Source of the DNA: Massilia agilis
GTDB taxonomy: Bacteria; Pseudomonadota; Gammaproteobacteria; Burkholderiales; Burkholderiaceae_D
Length of the DNA stretch: 64,000 nucleotides
Reading direction: 5' to 3'
Assembly: GCF_024756255.1 (NCBI RefSeq)
Contig: NZ_JANUHB010000001.1
Location: forward strand, 1,302,001-1,366,000
Shown here: positions 19,680-28,070 of the stretch, piece by piece
Numbering within the stretch: position 1 is the stretch's first letter
Layout: every line of letters starts with the position of its first letter
Program-made: the position numbers and the translations under genes
Notes under the pieces: generated by a model
Databases searched by the model: none
The model's input: the letters and a program-made list of their open reading frames with translations, nothing else
What the model was told of the DNA's origin: nothing

Positions 19680-21602
19680 ATGACCATATTTGACAACTAC
19701 GCCGCCCGCTATGAGCGTACCAAGGAAGAGGAATATTCACTGTCCGAGTTCTTGCAACTCTGCAAGAAGAATCCCCTGACCTACGCCAGCGCCCCGGAAC
19801 GCATGCTGGCCGCCATCGGCGAGCCGACCCTGGTCGACACGCGCCTCGATCCGCGGCTGTCGCGCATCTTCGCCAACAAGGTCATCAAGATATATCCGGC
19901 ATTCCGCGAGTTCTACGGCATGGAGGAAGTGATCGAGCAGGTCGTCTCGTACTTCCGCCACGCCGCGCAAGGGCTCGAGGAGCGCAAGCAGATCCTGTAT
20001 CTGCTGGGCCCGGTTGGTGGCGGCAAGTCATCGATCGCCGAAAAACTCAAGCAGCTGATGGAGCAGGTGCCGTTCTACTGCCTGAAGGGCTCGCCGGTGA
20101 ACGAATCGCCGCTGGGCCTGTTCAACGAAGATGAAGACGGCACGATCCTCGAAGAGGACTACGGCATTCCGCGCCGCTACCTGCGCACCATTCCCAGCCC
20201 GTGGGCAGTCAAACGCCTGCATGAGTTCGGCGGCGACATCAACCAGTTCCGCGTGGTCAAGCGCTATCCGTCGATCCTCAAGCAGATCGCGATCGCCAAG
20301 ACCGAGCCAGGCGACGAGAACAACCAGGACATCTCCTCGCTGGTCGGCAAGGTCGATATCCGCAAGCTCGAGGAATACCCGCAGGACGATCCGGACGCCT
20401 ACAGCTACTCCGGCGGCCTGTGCCTGGCCAACCAGGGCCTGATGGAATTCGTCGAGATGTTCAAGGCGCCGATCAAGGTGCTGCACCCGCTGCTCACTGC
20501 CACGCAGGAAGGCAACTACAAGGGCACCGAGGGCTTTGGCGCGATCCCGTTCGAGGGCATCATCCTCGCGCACTCGAACGAGTCGGAGTGGAAGACCTTC
20601 CGCAACAACCGCAACAACGAGGCGTTCCTCGACCGTATCTACATCGTCAAGGTGCCGTACTGCCTGCGCGTGTCCGATGAGATCAAGATCTACGACAAGC
20701 TGCTGCGTAACTCGTCGCTCGAAAAGGCGCCGTGCGCCCCGGGCACGCTGCGCATGATGTCGCAGTTCGCGATCCTGTCGCGCCTGAAGGACCCCGAGAA
20801 CTCGAGCATCTTCTCCAAGATGCTGGTGTACGACGGCGAGAACCTGAAGGACACCGACCCCAAGGCCAAGTCGCTGCACGAGTACGTGGACTACGCCGGG
20901 GTGGACGAAGGCATGAATGGGTTGTCCACGCGCTTTGCCTTCAAGATCCTGTCGAAGGTCTTCAACTTCGACAGCACCGAGGTCGCGGCCAACCCGGTGC
21001 ACCTGCTGTACGTACTCGAACAGCAGATCGAGCGCGAACAGTTCCAGCCCGAGACCGAGCAGCGCTACCTCTCCTATATTAAAGAGCACCTGGCGCAGCG
21101 CTACGTGGACTTCATCGGCAAGGAAATCCAGACGGCTTACCTGGAAAGCTATTCCGAGTACGGCCAGAACATCTTCGACCGCTACGTGACGTTTGCCGAC
21201 TTCTGGATCCAGGACCAGGAATTCCGCGATCCGGACACCGGCGAGTCGTTCGACCGCGAGGCGCTCAACAGCGAGCTGGAGAAGATCGAAAAGCCGGCCG
21301 GCATCTCGAACCCGAAGGATTTCCGCAACGAGATCGTCAACTTCTGCCTGCGCGCGCGGGCGACGAACAACGGCAAGAATCCTGCGTGGACCAGCTACGA
21401 GAAGTTCCGCACCGTGATCGAGAAGAAGATGTTCTCGAACACCGAGGAATTGCTGCCGGTGATCTCGTTCAACGCCAAGGCCAGCGCCGAAGACGCCAAC
21501 AAGCATGCCGACTTCGTCGCCCGCATGGTCGAGAAAGGCTATACCGCCAAGCAGGTTCGCCTCCTGTGCGAATGGTATCTGCGTGTGAGGAAATCGTCGT
21601 AA
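19680..21602 (+). CDS. prkA: PrkA-family serine protein kinase (YeaG)
   Basis: A 640-residue protein collinear with E. coli YeaG. An AAA+ module with the P-loop GPVGGGKSS (about residues 110-118) is followed by the C-terminal PrkA kinase-like domain, ending in LLCEWYLRVRKSS as in YeaG. In enterics YeaG acts with YeaH in nitrogen-starvation and stress survival. The start at 19680 (MTIFDNYAARYE) aligns with the YeaG start and has AGAGGA about 7 nt upstream; an ATG two codons earlier has its ribosome site too close. It heads the prkA-yeaH-spoVR group. Confidence 0.96.
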   Translation: MTIFDNYAARYERTKEEEYSLSEFLQLCKKNPLTYASAPERMLAAIGEPTLVDTRLDPRLSRIFANKVIKIYPAFREFYGMEEVIEQVVSYFRHAAQGLEERKQILYLLGPVGGGKSSIAEKLKQLMEQVPFYCLKGSPVNESPLGLFNEDEDGTILEEDYGIPRRYLRTIPSPWAVKRLHEFGGDINQFRVVKRYPSILKQIAIAKTEPGDENNQDISSLVGKVDIRKLEEYPQDDPDAYSYSGGLCLANQGLMEFVEMFKAPIKVLHPLLTATQEGNYKGTEGFGAIPFEGIILAHSNESEWKTFRNNRNNEAFLDRIYIVKVPYCLRVSDEIKIYDKLLRNSSLEKAPCAPGTLRMMSQFAILSRLKDPENSSIFSKMLVYDGENLKDTDPKAKSLHEYVDYAGVDEGMNGLSTRFAFKILSKVFNFDSTEVAANPVHLLYVLEQQIEREQFQPETEQRYLSYIKEHLAQRYVDFIGKEIQTAYLESYSEYGQNIFDRYVTFADFWIQDQEFRDPDTGESFDREALNSELEKIEKPAGISNPKDFRNEIVNFCLRARATNNGKNPAWTSYEKFRTVIEKKMFSNTEELLPVISFNAKASAEDANKHADFVARMVEKGYTAKQVRLLCEWYLRVRKSS

Positions 21603-21928
21603 GGCTGTCGGCGCGCGCACGCGCGCATGCGTTGAACGCATAGGCAGGACGCCCTGCCCACCCTGCCGTTCCCGCGTAGGGTGGGCGGGTTCCCCGCCCA
21701 CGCGTTCGAGCAGCGGGTGCATGGCCGCACCGCCGAGCGTCAGCGCACAGCCGTGGCTGAGTGGGAAGTGTCCCACGCCGGCGCAGGACATTGACCGATG
21801 TGCATGCGCCTGCTGCGCGCGCACACTGGCCCTGCCTGCAACCGTGCGCAGCCAACACGCCGCCACGCAGCGTATTAAGATAGGGGGACCGGGGCACCCG
21901 GCCCGCCGCGATAACCAGGAGGCATGTT
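21603..21928. other. REP-bearing gap between prkA and yeaH
   Basis: 326 nt holding no gene I can support. It contains a decayed family 1 unit at 21636-21666 (minus orientation) and a good unit at 21676-21704 (plus orientation, GGGCGGG stem). The rest is GC-rich with no recognisable motif. The gap interrupts a gene group that is usually compact. Confidence 0.7.
21636..21704. repeat. Family 1 REP pair, one arm decayed
   Basis: The left arm (21636-21666) keeps the GGCAGG/CCTGCC stem but has lost the exact CTAC end (CCACCCTGCC). The right arm (21676-21704) is intact with GTAG and a GGGCGG/CCGCCC stem. The arms point away from each other, opposite to most pairs in this window. Confidence 0.75.
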
Positions 21929-23203
21929 TTGACTTACCTCATCGACCGACGCTTGCAAGGCAAGAATAAGTCAGCGGTCAACCGCGAGCGCTTCCTGCGT
22001 CGCTACAAGGCGCAGATCAAGGATGCGGTCGGGCGCGCGATCAAAGGCCGCTCGATCACCGATATCGAAAACGGCGAGAAGGTCTCGATTCCCGTCAAGG
22101 ACGTGAACGAGCCGCACTTCGGCCATGCCCACGGCGGCGTCTGGGAGGTCGTCAGCCCGGGCAACACCGAATACCAGAAAGGCGACCAGATCAACCGGCC
22201 CAAGTCGGGCGGCGGCGGATCGGGGCGCGGGCGCGCCGGCAACAGCGAGCAGACCACCGAGGACGACTTCATCTTCGAGCTCACGCGCGAAGAATTCATG
22301 AACTATTTCTTCGAGGATCTTGAACTGCCGAACATGGTCAAGACCCAGCTCGCGCAGACGGTCGAGTTCAAGAACCAGCGTGCCGGCTACAACGTGTCCG
22401 GTACGCCATCAAACATCCACGTGCTGCGCTCGCTGCGCGGCGCGCTCGGCCGCCGCATCGCGGTGGGCGGGCCGACGCGCAAGGCCATGAAGCAGGCCGA
22501 GCAGGAACTCAAGCGCCTGCAGGAGCTCGGCTTTGATGACGACGACGTGCGCGTGCTCGAGCTCAAGCACAAGATCCACCACCTGCACACCAAGTTGCTG
22601 GCGATCCCGTTCATCGACCCGTTCGACCTGCGCTACACCAACCGCATCAAGGTGCCCAAACCCAGCACCCAGGCGGTGATGTTCTGCATCATGGACGTGT
22701 CCGGCTCCATGGACGAGATGCGCAAGGACACCGCCAAGCGCTTCTTCATCCTGCTGTACCTGTTCTTGAAACGCGTGTACGAGAAAATCGAAGTGGTCTT
22801 CATCCGCCACCACACGGCTGCGGCCGAGGTGGACGAGGACGAGTTCTTCCACTCGCGCGAGTCGGGCGGCACGGTGGTGTCGTCGGCGCTGCACATGCTG
22901 CAGAAGATCCTGTCCGAGCGCTACGGCCAGGGCGACTGGAACGCCTACGTGGCGCAGGCCTCCGACGGCGACAACTGGGACAACGACTCGGTGCTGTGCA
23001 AGCAGATCCTGGTCAACCACATCATGCCGCGGGTGCAGTACTACACCTATGTCGAGATCACGGACGGCCCGCCGCAGAACCTGTGGGAGCAATATACCGA
23101 AGTGGCCGAGAACAATGCCAACTTCGCCATGCAAAAGATCATCACGCCGGCCGACATCTACCCTGTGTTCCGGGAACTGTTCAAGAAGCAGGCCACACGC
23201 TAA
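21929..23203 (+). CDS. yeaH: YeaH family protein (UPF0229, vWA domain)
   Basis: A 424-residue partner of PrkA/YeaG. The N-terminus (IDRRLQGKNKSAVNRERFLRRYK) matches YeaH, a Gly/Ser-rich linker lies at about 93-103, and a von Willebrand A domain carries the MIDAS signature Asp256-x-Ser258-x-Ser260 (MDVSGSM). The start is TTG at 21929, 6 nt after a strong AGGAGG. An ATG at 21924 is out of frame and reads a two-codon frame (ATG TTT TGA) whose stop overlaps the TTG. It is cotranscribed with spoVR 12 nt downstream. Confidence 0.94.
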   Translation: MTYLIDRRLQGKNKSAVNRERFLRRYKAQIKDAVGRAIKGRSITDIENGEKVSIPVKDVNEPHFGHAHGGVWEVVSPGNTEYQKGDQINRPKSGGGGSGRGRAGNSEQTTEDDFIFELTREEFMNYFFEDLELPNMVKTQLAQTVEFKNQRAGYNVSGTPSNIHVLRSLRGALGRRIAVGGPTRKAMKQAEQELKRLQELGFDDDDVRVLELKHKIHHLHTKLLAIPFIDPFDLRYTNRIKVPKPSTQAVMFCIMDVSGSMDEMRKDTAKRFFILLYLFLKRVYEKIEVVFIRHHTAAAEVDEDEFFHSRESGGTVVSSALHMLQKILSERYGQGDWNAYVAQASDGDNWDNDSVLCKQILVNHIMPRVQYYTYVEITDGPPQNLWEQYTEVAENNANFAMQKIITPADIYPVFRELFKKQATR

Positions 23204-23215
23204 GCAGAGGCAATC

Positions 23216-24745
23216 ATGCCAAGAGATCCCCGCCATCCGCGCGCCCTGCCCGAACAGTCGGAGTGGACCTTCGACCTGATCGAGCAGGCGCACGAAGAAA
23301 TCCGTCGCGTGGCCGCCAAGTTCGGCCTCGACACCTACCCCAACCAGCTCGAGATCATCACGGCCGAGCAGATGATGGACGCCTACGCCTCGGTCGGCAT
23401 GCCGGTGTCCTACAGCCACTGGTCGTTCGGCAAGCACTTCCTCAGCACCGAAAAGAGCTACCGGCGCGGGCAAATGGGCCTGGCGTATGAAATCGTCATC
23501 AACTCCAACCCCTGCATCGCCTACCTGATGGAGGAAAACAGCCTGACGATGCAGGCGCTGGTGATCGCGCACGCCGCCTACGGCCACAACTCCTTCTTCA
23601 AGGGGAACTACCTGTTCCGCACCTGGACCGACGCCGAGGCGATCGTCGACTACATGGTGTTTGCCAAGAATTACATTGCCGAGTGCGAGCGCCGGCACGG
23701 CATCGATGCGGTCGAGGAGCTGCTCGACTCCTGCCACGCGCTGCAGAATTACGGCGTGGACCGCTACAAGCGCCCGGCCAAGCTGTCGATGGCGCAGGAA
23801 ACGGCGCGCCAGAAGGAACGCGAGGAATACGCCCAGTCGCAGGTCAACGAATTGTGGCGCACGATCCCGCGGCGCGAGGAAGAGGAGGAAGGCGCCGGCT
23901 ATGCGCCGCAGCGCTTCCCGCCCGAGCCCGAGGAAAACCTGCTCTACTTCATCGAGAAGTACGCGCCGCTGCTCGAACCATGGCAGCGCGAACTGGTGCG
24001 CATCACGCGCAAGATCTCGCAGTATTTCTACCCGCAGCGCCAGACCCAGGTGATGAACGAGGGCTGGGCCACGTTCTGGCACTACACGATCCTGCACGAA
24101 CTATATAAAGAGGGCATCGTCGGCGACGGCTTCATGCTCGAGTTCCTGCAGAGCCATACCAACGTGGTGTACCAGCCGCCCGCCAACAGCCCCTACTACA
24201 GCGGCATCAACCCGTACGCGCTCGGCTTTGCCATGATGAGCGACATCCGCCGCATCTGCGAGGAGCCCACCGAGGAGGACCGCGCCTGGTTCCCGGACAT
24301 TGCCGGCAGCGACTGGATCAAGACGCTCGACTTCGCGATGCGCAATTTCAAGGACGAGAGCTTCATCGCCCAGTACCTGTCGCCCAAGCTGATCCGCGAC
24401 TTCCACTTCTTCTCGATCCTGGACGACGACCGCCAGGACAAGCTGCTGGTCTCGGCCATCCACGACGAGTCGGGCTACCGCTACGTGCGCCAGAAGCTGG
24501 CCGAGCAGTACAACCTGGGCAGCCGTGAGCCGAACATCCAGGTCTGGCAAGTCAATACGCGCGACGACCGGGCGCTCACGCTGCGGCACACCCAGTTCCA
24601 GCGGCGGCCGCTGAACCAGCAGGCGCAGGAGGTGCTCAAGCACGTGGCGCGGCTGTGGGGTTTCGACGTGCGGCTCGAGACCATGGACCCGAGCGGGCAC
24701 GTGGTCAACTTCATCGACTGCCGCCGCGAAAAGCGGGGCCGCTGA
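23216..24745 (+). CDS. spoVR: SpoVR family protein (YcgB)
   Basis: A 509-residue SpoVR/YcgB protein. Conserved segments include SYSHWSFGKHF, YEIVINSNPCIAYLMEEN, HAAYGHNSFFKGN and MNEGWATFWHY. It has no signal peptide. The function is unsolved; the name comes from a Bacillus spore-cortex gene, but in Gram-negatives it forms a conserved stress group with prkA and yeaH, as here. The start follows a purine-rich AGAGGCA site. Confidence 0.95.
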   Translation: MPRDPRHPRALPEQSEWTFDLIEQAHEEIRRVAAKFGLDTYPNQLEIITAEQMMDAYASVGMPVSYSHWSFGKHFLSTEKSYRRGQMGLAYEIVINSNPCIAYLMEENSLTMQALVIAHAAYGHNSFFKGNYLFRTWTDAEAIVDYMVFAKNYIAECERRHGIDAVEELLDSCHALQNYGVDRYKRPAKLSMAQETARQKEREEYAQSQVNELWRTIPRREEEEEGAGYAPQRFPPEPEENLLYFIEKYAPLLEPWQRELVRITRKISQYFYPQRQTQVMNEGWATFWHYTILHELYKEGIVGDGFMLEFLQSHTNVVYQPPANSPYYSGINPYALGFAMMSDIRRICEEPTEEDRAWFPDIAGSDWIKTLDFAMRNFKDESFIAQYLSPKLIRDFHFFSILDDDRQDKLLVSAIHDESGYRYVRQKLAEQYNLGSREPNIQVWQVNTRDDRALTLRHTQFQRRPLNQQAQEVLKHVARLWGFDVRLETMDPSGHVVNFIDCRREKRGR

Positions 24746-24805
24746 CTTCTCCCCTGTTAACTAATAGTAGAAGTCTCGCTGGCCGGCCCCTCCCGCGCTT
24801 GCACC

Positions 24806-24838
24806 GTCGCCCCGGCGCAGGCCGGGACCCATGCCGAG
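24806..24838 (+). repeat. Family 2 hairpin repeat, diverged single copy
   Basis: ACCGTCGCCCCGGC-GCAG-GCCGGGACCCATG, one base off the usual CGTCGTCC entry; the CCCGGC/GCCGGG stem is kept. No inverted partner nearby. Confidence 0.75.
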
Positions 24839-24922
24839 TTAGCCGAAGCACAGCGCCGCGCCCACGGTCCGGCGCCCCGAGCCGGCCGCCTGGCCTGCTT
24901 TCGCCGCGGCTCCCCGCCGCCC

Positions 24923-24950
24923 CTGGGCGGCGTCCTCCGACGCCGCCCAG
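24923..24950. terminator. Strong hairpin, possible terminator of prkA-yeaH-spoVR
   Basis: A perfect 12-bp stem CTGGGCGGCGTC / GACGCCGCCCAG with a 4-nt loop, followed by ACTATTTCC. It lies about 180 nt after the spoVR stop; the T-tract is weak. Confidence 0.5.
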
Positions 24951-25319
24951 ACTATTTCCTGGCGGCACTGTTGTCTTTGACGCATATCAATAAATTGCCA
25001 CCCTATCACCTGAAGTCATGCCCTCTCCTAGGGGAGCGACTTTCAATAGTACGACGCCCTCGACTGAAACTGGCTATAGTTAGTAGAAACGCCACTTTGG
25101 CAACATATGATATTTGCTGAACAGCAAAAACGGCGTGAAAAATTTGGCAAACCGGCGAAAACGCCCTGATCTTCTACACATCCAGGAAGCACCCCATGCA
25201 GACGTCTCGATTTGTATAGACTGATCACCGACCTGTAGCAAGGGGTGACCCCGTGAGAATGCGTGCTTTTAGGCCCTTTTTACAGGGAAATAGGCGAGCT
25301 TTTGCCCCCCCAAAAATGT

Positions 25320-25348
25320 CTGTGCAAAAAAGAATTCGTAGGTATAAT
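25320..25348 (+). promoter_or_regulatory. Candidate tonB promoter
   Basis: TATAAT at 25343-25348, 17 nt after CTGTGC at 25320-25325. The -35 is a poor match to TTGACA, but the same hexamer at the same spacing precedes TATAAT upstream of ribF. Confidence 0.45.
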
Positions 25349-25440
25349 TCCGCGATGTCCCGGATGCGGCCCTAGTTTTTTGTCGTGTTTTGTGGGTTTA
25401 GTTGGACCAAAACGAGAGAGTTGGTATTGGAGAAAGCAGG

Positions 25441-26097
25441 ATGAATTTTTCGCACGAGAAGGAACCCGGGAAGAATTTCACTGGTATCGCCATTGTCATC
25501 GTCTTGCACGTGATTGTCGCCTGGGGGATCATCAACGGTCTCGGCAAGCGTATGATCACAAAGATGGCAGAGGCAGTGGAAACAAAGATCATCGAGGACG
25601 TCAAACCTCCTCCACCGCCCGAGACGCCGCCCCCGCCGCCGCCGCCCGAGATGAAGGCCCCGCCGCCTCCGTTCATCCCGCCGGTGGAAGTGCAGGTGCA
25701 GCAGCCGCCGCCGCAGCAAAGCCCGATCAGCAACGCCACTTCCGTGGCGCCGCCGACCAACCAGCTGCAGCGCCCGGCCCCGCCGGCCCCGCCGTCCCCC
25801 GCGAAGGCCGCTGGCCCGAGCAAGACCGCGGCGGTGGTGGACTTCAATACGTGCTCGAAGCCGGACTACCCGAAATCGTCGCTGCGTAACGAGGAGACCG
25901 GTACGTCGACGGTGTCGTTCCTGATTGGCGCTGACGGCAGCGTGAAAGATTCCAAGATTACGAAGTCGAGCGGCTTCCGTGACCTGGATAAGGCTGCTCA
26001 GGCAGCGCTGGGCAGGTGCCGCTTCAAGCCGGCAACTGAAAATGGCCAGCCGGTAGAAACCTGGCAGCCGGTGCAGTACGTCTGGACGCTGGATTAA
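25441..26097 (+). CDS. tonB: Energy transducer TonB
   Basis: A 218-residue TonB protein that passes proton-motive energy from ExbB/ExbD to outer-membrane receptors. One N-terminal membrane helix (about residues 12-28) is followed by a Pro-rich periplasmic spacer (about 50-92) and the C-terminal TonB domain from about 130 (DFNTCSKPDYPKSSLRNEETG, ending WQPVQYVWTLD). Two cysteines in the C-terminal domain could form a disulfide. The start at 25441 has a purine-rich AGCAGG ahead. It leads tonB-exbB-exbD-exbD. Confidence 0.94.
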   Translation: MNFSHEKEPGKNFTGIAIVIVLHVIVAWGIINGLGKRMITKMAEAVETKIIEDVKPPPPPETPPPPPPPEMKAPPPPFIPPVEVQVQQPPPQQSPISNATSVAPPTNQLQRPAPPAPPSPAKAAGPSKTAAVVDFNTCSKPDYPKSSLRNEETGTSTVSFLIGADGSVKDSKITKSSGFRDLDKAAQAALGRCRFKPATENGQPVETWQPVQYVWTLD

Positions 26098-26179
26098 CCG
26101 AGACCGCTGTTCGTCTCACTTAGTTAAATTTCGTTGTCATTTGTTCAGCGAACTGTCTATTTTAATTTTTGGAGGAAGC

Positions 26180-27076
26180 ATGTTTAAGAATACCCGTTTG
26201 TCCGCTCTCCTGGCGGCTGTCCTGTTCTCGGTGTCGGCGGCTACTGCCCTGGTGTCCGCACCGGCCTACGCCCAGGACCAGGCTTCGGCCCCGGCGGCAA
26301 GCGCTCCGGCAGCTGCCGCTGATGCGGCTGCCCCGGCTGCTGAAGCTTCGGCTCCGGCTGCTGCCAAGACCACCACTGAAGAAGCAGAGAACCCGTTCGG
26401 CTTCCAGGCCGTCTGGAACGGCGGCGTCGTTTCGCGCGGCACCCTGATCATCCTGTCGCTGATGTCGATGGGCTCGTGGTACATCATCATCACCAAGCTG
26501 CTCGACCAGATGAAGATCTTCAAGCAGTCGAAGGAAACCGCTGCCAAGTTCTGGAAAGCCCCGTCGATCGCTGCCGGCTCGGCTGCCCTGAAAGACGGCT
26601 CGCCGTTCCGCTTCATCGCTGAAACCGGCACCAAGGCCACCCAGCATCACGATGGCGCCCTGCTCGAGCAGATCGACCTGTCGACCTGGGTCACCATGCA
26701 GATCCAGCGTTCGGTTGACAAGGTTCAATCGCGCCTGCAAGACGGCCTGTCGTTCCTGGCAACCGTCGGTTCGACCGCGCCGTTCATCGGCCTGTTCGGT
26801 ACCGTCTGGGGCATCTACAACGCGCTGACCAACATCGGTATGACCGGTAACGCCTCGATCGACAAGGTCGCAGGTCCGGTGGGTGAAGCACTGATCATGA
26901 CCGCCTTCGGTCTGTTCGTGGCAGTGCCGGCCGTGCTGGGCTACAACTGGCTGGTCCGCCGCAACAAGTCGGCCATGGAAGACATCCGCTCGTTCTCGGC
27001 TGACGTGCACTCGGTGCTGGTGTCGGGCGTGATGAGCACCGCAAACGCTGCAGCAGGCGCTAAGAAGGTTGGCTAA
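26180..27076 (+). CDS. exbB: ExbB/TolQ-type proton channel subunit
   Basis: A 298-residue ExbB. An N-terminal signal-like segment (residues 1-31, cut near AYAQ) precedes an Ala/Pro-rich linker (about 32-70), so this is the extended form of ExbB. Three membrane helices follow, with the diagnostic FLATVGSTAPFIGLFGTVWGIYNAL region and ALIMTAFGLFVAVPAVLGYNW. The start at 26180 has GGAGGA 4 nt upstream. It is followed after 2 nt by exbD. Confidence 0.95.
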   Translation: MFKNTRLSALLAAVLFSVSAATALVSAPAYAQDQASAPAASAPAAAADAAAPAAEASAPAAAKTTTEEAENPFGFQAVWNGGVVSRGTLIILSLMSMGSWYIIITKLLDQMKIFKQSKETAAKFWKAPSIAAGSAALKDGSPFRFIAETGTKATQHHDGALLEQIDLSTWVTMQIQRSVDKVQSRLQDGLSFLATVGSTAPFIGLFGTVWGIYNALTNIGMTGNASIDKVAGPVGEALIMTAFGLFVAVPAVLGYNWLVRRNKSAMEDIRSFSADVHSVLVSGVMSTANAAAGAKKVG

Positions 27077-27078
27077 TC

Positions 27079-27507
27079 ATGTCGATGAGTGTCGGCTCCG
27101 ATAGCGGAGAAGAAGATACCGTGATGTCGGAGATCAACACGACGCCCCTCGTGGACATCATGTTGGTTCTCCTGATCATCTTCCTGATCACCAGCCCGGT
27201 AGTGATGCACCTGCTGCAGATCAAGCTGCCGAACGAAGTCAACCAGCCTGTCAAGAACAAGCCGGAAGACGTGAACATCGTGGTCAGCAAGGATGGCGAC
27301 ATCTACTGGGGCCAGAAGAAAATGGCCAACACGGACGAGCTGTTTGAGAACCTGAAGAAAGAATCGGTCAAGGTCCCTCAGCCGGCAGTCCATGTGCGCG
27401 GTGACATGAGCACGCGTTACGAGTCGATCGGCCGCGTGATCTATACCGCACAACGTGCTGGCGTGCAGAAGGTCGGTTTCGTCATCGAACCGCCTGACAA
27501 GGGCTAA
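27079..27507 (+). CDS. exbD: ExbD biopolymer transport protein (first copy)
   Basis: A 142-residue ExbD. A short cytoplasmic N-terminus containing MSEINTTPLVDIMLVLLIIF gives the single membrane helix with the proton-binding Asp (in PLVDIML), followed by the periplasmic domain. It forms the energy-harvesting complex with ExbB. It overlaps no neighbour and is followed by a second exbD after 57 nt; two paralogous exbD genes after one exbB is common in Oxalobacteraceae and Xanthomonas-like clusters. Confidence 0.95.
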   Translation: MSMSVGSDSGEEDTVMSEINTTPLVDIMLVLLIIFLITSPVVMHLLQIKLPNEVNQPVKNKPEDVNIVVSKDGDIYWGQKKMANTDELFENLKKESVKVPQPAVHVRGDMSTRYESIGRVIYTAQRAGVQKVGFVIEPPDKG

Positions 27508-27564
27508 GTCCCTCGCCGCGGCCCCCGGGCCGCGGCGGCTACCAGTCACCAGAAAGGAAACACT

Positions 27565-27999
27565 ATGAGTATGAACGTCGGCTCGGGCTCCGGAGCAAGC
27601 AACGCTGATCCGGAACCGATGATGGAAATGAACATGACGCCGCTGATTGACGTCATGCTCGTGCTGATCATCATGATGATCATCACCATTCCGAAGCAGA
27701 TGCACTCGGTCAACCTGAACATGCCGGTCGGTAACCCTCCGCCGCCGACGACGCCACCGACGGTGGTGACGATCGACGTGGACTTCGACGGCACTATCCT
27801 CTGGGATAATGTTCCTGTGCCGGATCGTGCTACACTGGAAGCGAAGCTTGCCAATGTGGCCGCCCAGCCAGATCAGCCGGAAGTGCACCTGCGTCCGAAC
27901 AAGCTGGTCGAGTACAAAGTGGTCGCTGGCGTGATGGCTTCGGCCCAGCGCCTCGGCGTCACCAAGATCGGTATGGTTGGCAACGAGCAGTTCCAGTAA
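27565..27999 (+). CDS. exbD: ExbD biopolymer transport protein (second copy)
   Basis: A 144-residue ExbD paralogue with MEMNMTPLIDVMLVLIIMMI carrying the membrane Asp. It is clearly diverged from the first copy (PPPPTTPPTVVTIDVDFDG in the periplasmic part), so the two probably have different roles or form a heteromer. An AGAAAGGA site precedes the ATG. A terminator-like hairpin follows 20 nt after the stop. Confidence 0.94.
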   Translation: MSMNVGSGSGASNADPEPMMEMNMTPLIDVMLVLIIMMIITIPKQMHSVNLNMPVGNPPPPTTPPTVVTIDVDFDGTILWDNVPVPDRATLEAKLANVAAQPDQPEVHLRPNKLVEYKVVAGVMASAQRLGVTKIGMVGNEQFQ

Positions 28000-28018
28000 G
28001 CAGTTAAGACTGTGACGA

Positions 28019-28043
28019 ACACGGCAGGGTTTCCCTGCCGTGT
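28019..28043 (+). terminator. Terminator-like hairpin between exbD2 and the TPR gene
   Basis: An 11-bp perfect stem ACACGGCAGGG / CCCTGCCGTGT with a 3-nt loop followed by CTATTTT. Only 27 nt separate it from the next start codon, leaving no room for a promoter. Confidence 0.8.
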
Positions 28044-28070
28044 CTATTTTGAGGAAAGATTTTCACAAAC

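Larger units (their letters stand above)
24746..25440. other. Intergenic region between spoVR and tonB
   Basis: 695 nt without a credible gene. The first half is GC-rich and holds a single family 2 unit and a terminator-like hairpin at 24923-24950. The second half (from about 24960) is much more AT-rich and carries a candidate tonB promoter. No Fur-box-like sequence was seen. Confidence 0.6.
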
